Origin: Lateolabrax maculatus
Lineage: Eukaryota > Chordata > Actinopteri > Acropomatiformes > Lateolabracidae
DNA length: 64,000 nucleotides
NCBI GenBank assembly: GCA_031216445.1
Contig: CM062219.1
Span: 17,645,001 to 17,709,000, forward strand
Direction: 5' to 3'
Positions 23,701 to 30,966 of this stretch are shown one piece after another. Position 1 is the first letter of the stretch; every line of letters starts with the position of its first letter. Under the pieces are notes generated by a model. The model worked only from the letters and a program-made list of their open reading frames with translations. It searched no databases and was not told where the DNA came from. A program made the translations under genes and the position numbers.

Positions 23701-26700
23701 CAGATTGGGAGGGAGGGAGAGAGAAATCACACTGAAAAAAGTAAAGGCAGCCGCACAAAGAAGCCCTTTCTGAACCTTCACAGCACAAGGGCTTCCTCCT
23801 TGTTCCTTCTTCTTCTTCTTTGAACACTCAGTTCTGTTTTATGTGACTCCACCCTGCTCCTCCCACGTGTCCCTCAGGGATGGGCACCCCCGACCTGTCC
23901 TCACTGCATGGACCGCTCCGTCAGGCTCCAGTCCCCATATACCGAGAGTTAGCCAATCAGAGTGGGAGTCCTGTTATTCAATCAGGCGTCCCCTGTGTGC
24001 CGTTCAGGAAGGCTGAATCCAAATGTCTGAGTTCCTCCTCACTTGCAGACCACAATCCGAATCCACAATTCATCAAGTCCGCAATGGGACTCGTGGACTT
24101 TCTGCTTGGGATGCAAACTTTGCTGATTGATTACCCACAATTCATTGCAATAGGAATGTGACGTAGTGTGTTTTATACATTTACAGGTTTTATGTTCTTA
24201 TTGTGTCTGCAATGTAAAAAAAATAAGTATGAGACATTACTTGCATCATGTTGAAATAATATTTAACCATATAATATTGTACAAATATCGAGAAGAAAAA
24301 GTTGACTCTAAGATGCATCACAAAAATAATGTGTCTGCATCAGGGGCTTATGTAGCCTTACAGTCTTGTGGCCTCGCAAACTTGACATGATGACGGTGAG
24401 CACGTCAGAGTGCACATGGCCGAAGTCCGCAAGGCCTGGTCTGGGGGGGGGGGGGGGGGGGCGCTCAAGTCCGGAAGGTGGACATTTGGATACAGCCCAA
24501 GTAAAGTCTGCGCTGAAGAGCGGCCATGCCTGAGGGGGTCTTGGCCCCATCCCTGCTGCCTCCTCCCATCATCTCAGCTGGGTGGATTAAATCGCCCCTC
24601 GACAGCCACCCAAAGGCCCTTTGAGCCTGTTGAACACTCACTCCAGATTTAATCTACCCCCGAGATCCATCTTTATCAGTTTTTACTGTCGTATAATTTT
24701 TCTAGTTAACCCTTCGCAGAGACAATCACCTTGATTTGTTAGTGGTTTCTTTCAGGACAGGTCCTTGAGTTGATGTTGGATTTCAAAGAAGGATTCTCTC
24801 CTTTTTGTTTTTCCTTGTGTTTTTTTTTTTCCTTTTTTTCTTTTGACTCCCAGTCCTCTGACTCCGTCCATGTCACTTTCTCTCAGCCAACCATCACATG
24901 CTCACATGGCTCATGGCTCGTCCGCAGAGGGTGCTTAGCAACAGATCATCTTTATCATGATAATACTTTCAGGGCGCTGACACACAGGGTAATTCTGGGG
25001 GGCAACGTAGATGGGAAACCGTGAAGTACAATAATAATTTCAGAAGAATTCAGTCCAGTTGCCCAAACTGTTGCCCTTTGTATCATGCCCTCTGTGATGC
25101 CTCTCTGCTGACTCAGAGTCTGGGAATGTAGCAATGTTCCACCTGATATGCTTTAGCAACCTAATAAAAAGTGAAGATGCCGCACATGTCAAACAGTGTC
25201 AACTAATCACCCCCCCCCCCATGTAGATTATTAATTTCTTCCAAAACTCATCCTTTACACCAGTCACTAGCAGACTATTCGTTTTCAGTTTCTCAGTGTA
25301 TGAATACAGAAAAAGATACTACACTCAAAAGAACCTGAGCAGAAATAGAAAGCACTGAAAGAGCGCATACCTCCGCCAAGGCTGAACACTCCTCTAAATT
25401 TGCTATAACTCACCACCACTGAGTTATGGCCATTTGAAATAAAGCCTTTGCATATGTGCAGATTTAGCAGGATTGCTCAAAGTTGATGTGTTGTCGAAAT
25501 GTGTGGCAACCACACAATGTCATTTAATAGGCCACACCTGCAAGAATTTGGCCAATATTTAAGGTATGAACAATTAGGAACTTTTGAAGTAATCGAAAAG
25601 GTTAAGAGAAACCCTGCAAACAAACATATGGGAACGTTGGCGGAGGTAATAAATAATACCAGTTTGCATAAATACTCATGACCACCTCATTACCTGTTTG
25701 TGTGTTTTATTAGCAAAGCTACTTTAAAACACACATTCCCCTTTAAAGATGGACTTTCACCCACTAAAAATAGAATATTGTATTCCTGGGCATCCATCTC
25801 ATTCTTAACTAATCTGCTAAAGCGATATCGTTTACAACCACACAAAACTTTTGGTTTTATGGTTTTCTCAGTAAGCAGCTCTCACCATAAGCAGTATGGC
25901 CGCTCCCACGCATACTGCCACATTCAACACTTCCTGAGCAAAATGGCCATCACTTACTAAAACAAGTCTTTGTTTTTGTTATGCTGTTTTGGTCTGAACC
26001 CAGCCATGCACAGTAATAATGTAGTGGCGTTGCAGATCAACGTCACGGTGTTGTGTTTCTTGGGCAAAACGGCCCACGAAGCTGTGTGTTTGGGGGAACG
26101 GCAGAGAAGCAGGCGAGGCCAGTCCGACGTTGACCTCCGTGAACCACACTAAACCCCCCCCCCCCCCCCCCCCCCCCCCACGACCACTGACACCAACAAC
26201 TCCCCCCCCTCCCCCCACATCACCATACAGACCAACTCGAGATGGTCTTGCCTCTTTCTCTTCTGTTTTTCCCTTTAACTACCTCCACTTCCTGTCCATA
26301 GGATCAAGTTTAGTTTTACTGTAAGGGAAGGTTTTGAGGTAAAGCAGCTAATCAAACCAAATGGGAGGAAACACGCAGCTTTGCAACAGAAACAACCCAA
26401 TGTAGCTCAAATACTGCTGATAATGTTGAACAGGTGTGAGGAGTAAATCAAATGTTTTGTTTGCCTCTATTCTGATAAAGAATTAAGATGGCAGTAATCC
26501 ATCTGTAAATCTGGTAATGAACTGACAAACAAATTTGGCAAAAAGTTTGCTTTACTCCAGTCTAGCACCTCTTACTGAAATGTGTCTTCAGCTGTCACAA
26601 CAGTTCATCCCTGTGTTATCAGGGTTACTAAGTTTCACATTTTCATTCATATTTATGGCAGACGATAGACCTAACTCTCTGGTTTTGGATTTCATGACAT

Positions 26701-27485
26701 GTAGAGATCTTCTTTTGTCTTTTTTGCTGTATTTTTTGCTTTTTCTAACAGTATTTTTCAGCTGTCTGCATGCTCTTTAATTAAAGGCCCACACGTTCAT
26801 GTGCATATTTACACCCGCTTGGCTCTGCTGCGTAGACCGGTTCTGGTGTTTTCAGGATTTCTACAAGCCCACCTGCCGCTTCTTAGTTCACAGATTCATG
26901 ACAGTTGTGTGGCGCCATCGCTGTTCTGTTTGCTTCCATATTGTTCAGCTGCATGCGATTTAACGCGGCTTCATGAGTTTGTATCAGGCTGTATGTTTTT
27001 AGAGTGAAGTTTATTAGTCAGAGGTGGAAGAGGTTTGCATGATACTTTACACAGACAAACCAAGATTAAAACATTTCAAATCTAAAACGAGAGCTGGAAA
27101 CATAATTGGAGATATGAAATAAAAGGAAAATCCTAACATTTGGACGTGAGGTTTCTGTAAGATAAAGTAGTTAAATATAAGTACAAAGTTTACCTCTGAC
27201 ATGAAGTGCAGGACAGAATTACTCATAGCACTTTTACTTGTGCTTAGGTACAGTAAAAGTACTTAGTTACCTCCCACCTTTAGAATTAGTTTTTCAGACT
27301 CTTTGATACAAGATCCATTTGAACCTGCTGGTTAATTGATTATGATTTTATGACTTTGGGTTGCTTAGTGCTCCTATCTTCACTTTCATCATTATGTGAG
27401 ACTGCCCTCATCCACAGTAGGCATTCGTAGCAAGAGCTGAAAACACATTTTAACCTGTTTCTTTCCAAACGTGCAGATCTAACGC

Positions 27486-27519
<34 letters not shown>

Positions 27520-27628
27520 TGTTTTATGCATGTGCGTGTCTACAGGATCGACCACCATCTTCACCCCCACCACCCTGTTGGAGCAGCTCAAGGCCATGAA
27601 CAAACCAGAAGAGGAAGTGACAAGCTAA
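11426..27628 (+). CDS. stxbp1: Syntaxin-binding protein 1 (Munc18-1), exons 2 to 19, partial at 5' end
   Basis: Sec1/Munc18-family protein that binds syntaxin-1 and SNARE bundles and is needed for synaptic vesicle docking and fusion. Exons: 11426-11475, 12824-12905, 13022-13098, 13245-13323, 14081-14184, 15875-16023, 17063-17147, 17364-17494, 17691-17798, 17926-17986, 18429-18494, 18614-18694, 18964-19102, 19712-19821, 20111-20212, 20580-20665, 21972-22126, then 23583-23692 or 27546-27628. All introns are GT-AG and every phase joins. Exon 2 reads [16 protein letters not shown]; exon 14 reads [20 protein letters not shown]. With the expected 37-nt first exon the protein is 603 or 594 residues, as in mammals. 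By that numbering K46 and E59 (syntaxin contacts), S313 and Y473 are present, while the PKC site S306 is Gln. By homology, domain 1 is about residues 4-134, domain 2 about 135-245 plus 480-592, and domain 3 about 246-479. Teleosts have two paralogues (a and b); I cannot say which this is. Confidence 0.97.
11855..12036 (+). repeat. Teleost dispersed repeat copy in stxbp1 intron 2
   Basis: The copy contains words such as CCAGCTTCTCAAATATGAAT, TTTGCTGGTTTTCTAT and, at its end, TTTTAGTTGCACCCCTA. These match the repeat family I recall from many spiny-rayed fish genomes, also present at 47060-47250 and 51480-51790. It is degenerate, so it is an old insertion. Confidence 0.65.
14185..15874 (+). other. 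stxbp1 intron 6, low-complexity purine/pyrimidine-rich
   Basis: The interval has purine-rich tracts (14460-14660), CT-rich tracts (14820-15070) and a GA-rich tract (15300-15530). These generate long frames on both strands with biased composition and no recognisable protein. Between them, 15090-15300 is of normal complexity and holds a GC box (CCCCGCCC near 15176) and CCAAT-type motifs in both orientations. No exon is supported here. Confidence 0.6.
18085..18330 (+). repeat. Teleost dispersed repeat, near-complete copy, stxbp1 intron 11
   Basis: Starts at AAAGGAATAGTTCAACATTT and includes GAGGTGCTGGTTTTGTTATC and the terminal TTTATGCTAAGCTAAGCTAA. It is the same family as the fragments at 2535-3027. 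It fills most of the intron between exons 11 and 12. Confidence 0.7.
18493..18518 (+). repeat. GT microsatellite starting at the stxbp1 exon 12 donor
   Basis: The exon ends at 18494 and the intron opens directly with about eleven GT units, so the donor site itself is made of the microsatellite (AAG followed by GTGTGTGT). Further GT-rich sequence continues to about 18600 before exon 13. Confidence 0.9.
19103..19711 (+). other. stxbp1 intron 14, ends in a TG microsatellite at the acceptor
   Basis: AT-rich intron without coding signal. Its last 30 bases are a TG array (19683-19707) followed by TTCAG. The array stands where the polypyrimidine tract of the exon 15 acceptor would normally be. Confidence 0.85.
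20499..20550 (+). repeat. TG microsatellite 30 bases upstream of stxbp1 exon 17
   Basis: About 25 TG units with two interruptions. A short pyrimidine-rich tract and CTGCAG (acceptor) separate it from exon 17 at 20580. It is complementary to the CA array downstream of the same exon. Confidence 0.95.
20668..20707 (+). repeat. CA microsatellite starting at +3 of the stxbp1 exon 17 donor
   Basis: The intron opens GTACACAC and continues as about 16 uninterrupted AC units plus an imperfect tail. The donor therefore sits inside the array. Confidence 0.95.
20708..21971 (+). other. stxbp1 intron 17
   Basis: Apart from the CA array at its start I see no exon and no repeat that I can name. A small stretch at 21483-21610 is GC-richer than its surroundings and includes TGAGCAG, but no continuation of the Munc18 protein reads there. 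Confidence 0.5.
22127..23582 (+). other. stxbp1 intron 18 (to exon 19a)
   Basis: Contains the dispersed repeat at 22255-22375 and a TG-rich array (23390-23440) about 140 bases before the exon 19a acceptor. No other coding signal was seen. Confidence 0.6.
22255..22375 (+). repeat. Dispersed repeat, copy 1 of 2 in the window
   Basis: AAAATCTTGTTTTTGCTGAC and the ~90 bases after it closely match 58678-58790, including the shared words CCTCCAGTGGT, CTTGCTGCA and ACTTCAGGAC. The copies have the same orientation and lie 36 kb apart, so this is an interspersed family rather than a tandem array. It lies in stxbp1 intron 18. Confidence 0.8.
23583..23692 (+). CDS. stxbp1: stxbp1 alternative terminal exon 19a (603-residue isoform)
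   Basis: After the exon 18 donor at 22126, this exon completes a Gly codon and encodes [20 protein letters not shown] and then [15 protein letters not shown] before TGA. It corresponds to the mammalian C-terminus ending in SFEDQAPTME. The acceptor CCACAG precedes 23583. A GTGAGG donor-like site overlaps the stop codon (23689-23694), so the exon might also be spliced onward. The upstream intron carries a TG-rich array at 23390-23440. This tail and the 19b tail are alternatives; choice between the homologous mammalian exons depends on tissue. Confidence 0.93.
24443..24461. repeat. G homopolymer (19 bases)
   Basis: An uninterrupted run of 19 G, between exons 19a and 19b. It is complementary in the pre-mRNA to the C run at 26154-26179. 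The exact length may suffer from sequencing error. Confidence 0.85.
24580..24659. repeat. Imperfect inverted repeat, 14-bp arms
   Basis: GGGTGGATTAAATC at 24580-24593 pairs with GATTTAATCTACCC at 24646-24659 with one mismatch across a 52-base spacer. It may be a small hairpin or a remnant of a short element. Confidence 0.6.
26154..26179. repeat. C homopolymer (26 bases)
   Basis: An uninterrupted run of 26 C followed by a C-rich stretch to about 26217. It lies 1.37 kb upstream of exon 19b. It produces spurious Pro- or Gly-rich frames. Confidence 0.85.
27015..27285 (+). repeat. Teleost dispersed repeat with inverted ends
   Basis: Begins CAGAGGTGGAAGAGG and ends AAAGTACTTAGTTACCTCCCA, matching the widely dispersed fish repeat whose ends read GGTGGAAGAAGTAC and TACTTAGTTACTTTCCACC. 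A partial copy lies at 50470-50605. The family name cannot be given from the sequence alone. Confidence 0.65.
27486..27522 (+). repeat. TG microsatellite upstream of stxbp1 exon 19b
   Basis: About 17 TG units with one interruption, ending about 24 bases before the acceptor of exon 19b. Confidence 0.95.
27546..27628 (+). CDS. stxbp1: stxbp1 alternative terminal exon 19b (594-residue isoform)
   Basis: Acceptor GTCTACAG precedes 27546. The exon completes the same split Gly codon as 19a and encodes [20 protein letters not shown] and then EEEVTS before TAA at 27626-27628. It matches the mammalian alternative C-terminus of the type LTPQKLLDTLKKLNKTDEE in length and pattern, with a similar acidic tail. 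A TG array (27486-27522) lies about 25 bases upstream of the acceptor. The exon runs into the 3' untranslated region. Confidence 0.92.
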
Positions 27629-27794
27629 AATCCTCCAATCACATCTCTCTCCTCTTAACCTTAACCAAGCCCTCCCCCACCCATCCTACCTCTGTTTCCT
27701 TCCCCCACAAATCCTACATTAATTACGTATGCATCTTGCTTGAGAAAAAAAAAAGACATCTTTAGATGAGAAAAAAATATATGTTGTATCAAAG

Positions 27795-27800
27795 AATAAA
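27795..27800 (+). terminator. Proximal poly(A) signal of stxbp1
   Basis: Canonical AATAAA 167 bases after the exon 19b stop codon. Confidence 0.55.
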
Positions 27801-28559
27801 ACTGTTGCAAGTATTCTCATGTTTTACAATGGATGCAACTAAATGAACTTATTTAAAAAGGTTTAAATATCAGAACAGAAGGCCATTTAAAACTGAAAGT
27901 ACCAAAATGTAATATTGTATGCTATGAAAACCTGCTAGAGTGTGTAAAAGGTAGACATTTTCTCTTGTTTGTTCCTTTGGGTTTCCTCCTTGGTGTGAGT
28001 TTTATTGGAAGCAGGTGGAGGAGGGATGTGCAATTTGAGAGGTTGATGTTGTAAAATATATCATATCAGGCAACATGCAATATATAAATATATTCATCAG
28101 AGAGGAGTCCCTGTGCCCATTTGAGATGTTTGTATTCAGTAGCATGCTTGGACTTTGTGTGGACTGTTAATGTGTTTGTATCCAGTGTGGATGTTCTGGG
28201 AGCCGCAGAGTTAGCGTTTGGCTTTTTTCCTAAGATGTTGAGCTTGAACACTCCACTGAAAACCTTTGTTTTGAGTATCGGAAAATGTAAAATGCGTGCT
28301 TTGAAACGTTTTAAAACCACTCCTGTAGCGTTACCCACCAACTCCACAGTTCATCTGTAAACTCACGTGCCAGTTTCTTAGGTGTACTTTGCCTAGGGCG
28401 CGGTAGATCTCATGCATTACACTCAGCTGTGTTTTTTTATTTTTATTTATTTTTTATATTTAGCGTACAATGACTGACATAGATGTGGTGGATAGAATAT
28501 TATAACCAGCATGTGAGCACACAACACGGACTGCTCCCAACAGCTCATTTTCATTTTCC

Positions 28560-28682
28560 TGATTAATCACGTGACAGGTCTCACGGAACAGGTGGCACTT
28601 CCGGTTGTGAAGTGGCGCGCGCGGTTTTCCGTTGAACACGCGCTAGTTAAAGCTAACGGCTAACTGCGCGAGGACGGACGCG
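28560..28682. promoter_or_regulatory. CpG-rich promoter-like block between stxbp1 and akna
   Basis: A sharply bounded CpG-rich stretch in AT-rich DNA. It contains the E-box CACGTG (28568-28573), an ETS-type site CACTTCCGG (28596-28604) and GCGCGCGC (28616-28623), the usual mix of TATA-less housekeeping promoters. No gene start of stxbp1 or akna is expected here, as both genes end nearby. Downstream on the plus strand an ATG at 28705 opens a frame to a GAG/GTAAAA donor-like site at 28813. It could be the promoter of a non-coding RNA or of an unrecognised gene on either strand. Confidence 0.45.
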
Positions 28683-28697
28683 TTTTGAGCCCCGTGT

Positions 28698-28795
28698 GGT
28701 GGACATGTTGGTGAGGGGTGGACATGTTGGTGAGTGGACAGAGTGTGGACAGAGTGTGGACAGTGTGGGGACAGTGTGGGGACAGAGGGGAGGCG
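28698..28795. repeat. Short tandem repeat of GTGGACA-type units
   Basis: Two copies of an about 18-base unit containing GGTGGACATGTTGGTGAG are followed by several GTGTGGACAG and GTGTGGGGACA units. It lies directly after the CpG-rich block. Confidence 0.75.
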
Positions 28796-29764
28796 GACTG
28801 CGCTCCAGGAGAGGTAAAAGAGTCTGTACATGTTTGCCAACGAGATGCCAGACGCAGCGTTAGCGCGATTTATTCGCTTACTTAGTTTTTGATACTCAAA
28901 ACATAACATTTTCGGTGAAGTATTTTGGTCTAAAAACGCTCGGTGGAGCAGGTGTTGGAAAGAGAGCGAGAGCTCAGTAAAAAGCCAGAATCATCCCTCC
29001 TCCGGCTGCCGAGACTGTAAAGTATTTACTTGCCACAAACTTTTCCTTTCTCCGGAGAAACTTCACGTTTTAATGTCGAAGAGGCCGTTGCTTGCTGATA
29101 ATTAATGAATAATCTTAAAAAGGGCCAGTTGTATTTCAGTATTGTATCCTGTCAGAATAAGTCTTCTTTGGTTAGTAATGATGTTTAATTGGGCCATGCA
29201 CTGAGTAGTGTTGTGTATCTGCCATATGTTGCTGTTTTAGCGTCTCACTGTTGACTGGTGATATTTCTGACTGTGAAGTAGTGATACTTTTCCTTTAAAA
29301 ATGCCAATGTGAAGCCGCCGTGTTTGTGATGTTTAGCTGTAGCTGTTAGTCGTCAACTGGGAAAAAGAACTAAATATCTATATTTTCTTTGTCTGTTTCC
29401 TCCTCTGAAGCAATGTAAAACCCTCCAATGGTGAATGGCTTTGCAAAAAAACCAACCTTAAACCCCCCCTTCACTTTTCTCCCCCCCTCTGTCCTGGCCA
29501 AACAAGTTGTATATTGCACTACAATGCGTTTTCTGTGATGCAAACGCTTGACTTTGTGTTTATTTTTTTCTATTATAATTTGCTGTTGTATAGGGTTTAC
29601 TCTGTCAAATCAATTGATTTATATCTAAATTATTTACCAGAGAAAAAAAGAATAATGATACATAAGTCTGTCCTAACCTGTTTAACTTATTGGGATTGTA
29701 TGTTTGCGAGTGTTGAAGCACAAACAATACTTCCATGTGTTCCTAATATGTACTAAGGCTGTCT

Positions 29765-29770
29765 AATAAA
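29765..29770 (+). terminator. Distal poly(A) signal, plus strand
   Basis: AATAAA after a long AT-rich UTR-like stretch. It is a candidate end for stxbp1 or for a transcript from the 28.6 kb promoter-like block. Confidence 0.5.
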
Positions 29771-29800
29771 TTGGCTTCCATTACATAAAGGTTCAACTAT

Positions 29801-29875
29801 TTTATTTTTTGCTTTTTTAAGTAGTTCCTTAATCAAAAGTACGGAGACACCAAAGGTTAATTTCCATCTTTTATT
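29801..29875 (-). terminator. akna poly(A) signals, minus strand
   Basis: AATAAA on the minus strand occurs at 29870-29875 and 29801-29806, about 1.1 kb past the akna stop codon. Earlier candidates are at 30851-30856 and 30045-30050. The plus-strand signal at 29765 lies about 30-110 bases away, so the two genes would end almost back to back. Confidence 0.5.
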
Positions 29876-30966
29876 TGGCTCATTAGGGACAACTGAAAAG
29901 ATTCCCTGCAAAATATTAAAGACAGTTTGAGAACTAATAGTACAAAAGTAAAAAGGATTAGATTAACAAAACAGAATTCACTTAAAATATCCACAGTTGT
30001 ATGGTATGTTTCAATCAAACTGTAATTTTATCTGTAAAAATAGTTTTATTCCTGTTTACTCCACATAAAGCTGCTCAGTTACAGTAGACTTACTTGTCTG
30101 GCTCATACAGGTACACTTGCAAGCTTCTGATAAAATACTGTACAAAATTTCATTCCAAACTCCACAATTTAAACTGTGTAGTCTATACATACAAAATGAC
30201 TGACTACATACAAGTAGACTAATTCTGATGATATCCAGCATCTCAGGTCCTCGTGGCCACGCATTATATTTTCGAGAGAAAGCATGGTGAACCATTGACC
30301 ATTTACAAAATAGATCCATGGTAGTATGTATGACCATCCAAAACGGACTCCGTCACAACAGGTGCGATGAGTGAGTGCATTCATTCACAGCGCACAGCAA
30401 CTAAAATAACACTGAAATCCTGAACTTATTTTTTAGACTTCTACAAACTAGAAAAATATAATAACGAAACACAATTGCAACAGTCAATAAATAGCTCAAA
30501 ATAACTTTAACTTTATAAATTCATTACACCTACCTTGTAGCTGTAACTTCTCACGCCCAATGAAGGAGAAACTGATTTCTTTACTTCATCGCTTTGAAAA
30601 TCAATATGATTAAAACATTTTATCAAACTGATCTTCAGTGCTACGTCATTTTAAAAAGTGTCATCTTAATGTATACCAGCAACATCTTCTGAAATATGCC
30701 TGCTAAACACATTAATTTTGGCCACCTGAGACTTAAATGTTGCTTTAAAATTACATTAAAAAAATGCAGCACAAGAAGCTTCAGCCACAGATAATGTCTC
30801 CAAACGTAGGAACCAAAGAAAAGTTAGAGAGAAGAGGATTTTAGATATTTTATTGGTCCTGTGTTTACTCCTTTCAGCTCCTGGTGATGGCGACAGCCTG
30901 CAGCTGACCTGGTGCTGGTGCAAAGTTGATGTTGCTCAGTCGATGCTGCCTGCCTGTGAGTTCAGA

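Larger units (their letters stand above)
23693..27545 (+). other. Interval between the two alternative terminal exons of stxbp1
   Basis: This is 3' UTR for transcripts ending after exon 19a, or intron for the 19b isoform. Candidate poly(A) signals for a short transcript are AATAAA at 25163-25168 and 25438-25443. The interval holds a 19-base G run (24443-24461), a 26-base C run (26154-26179), an inverted repeat (24580-24659), a dispersed repeat (27015-27285) and a TG array (27486-27522). No further protein-coding exon was recognised. Confidence 0.6.
27629..29790 (+). other. stxbp1 3' untranslated region (inferred)
   Basis: The region follows the exon 19b stop. Poly(A) signals AATAAA occur at 27795-27800 and 29765-29770, which would give UTRs of roughly 0.2 and 2.1 kb. 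The long form would run through the CpG-rich block at 28560-28820, so two transcription units may overlap here. Confidence 0.5.

Noticed and set aside
26130..26324. Pro-rich or Gly-rich frames around 26.2 kb
   Set aside because: Translations of the C26 homopolymer and neighbouring C-rich tract.
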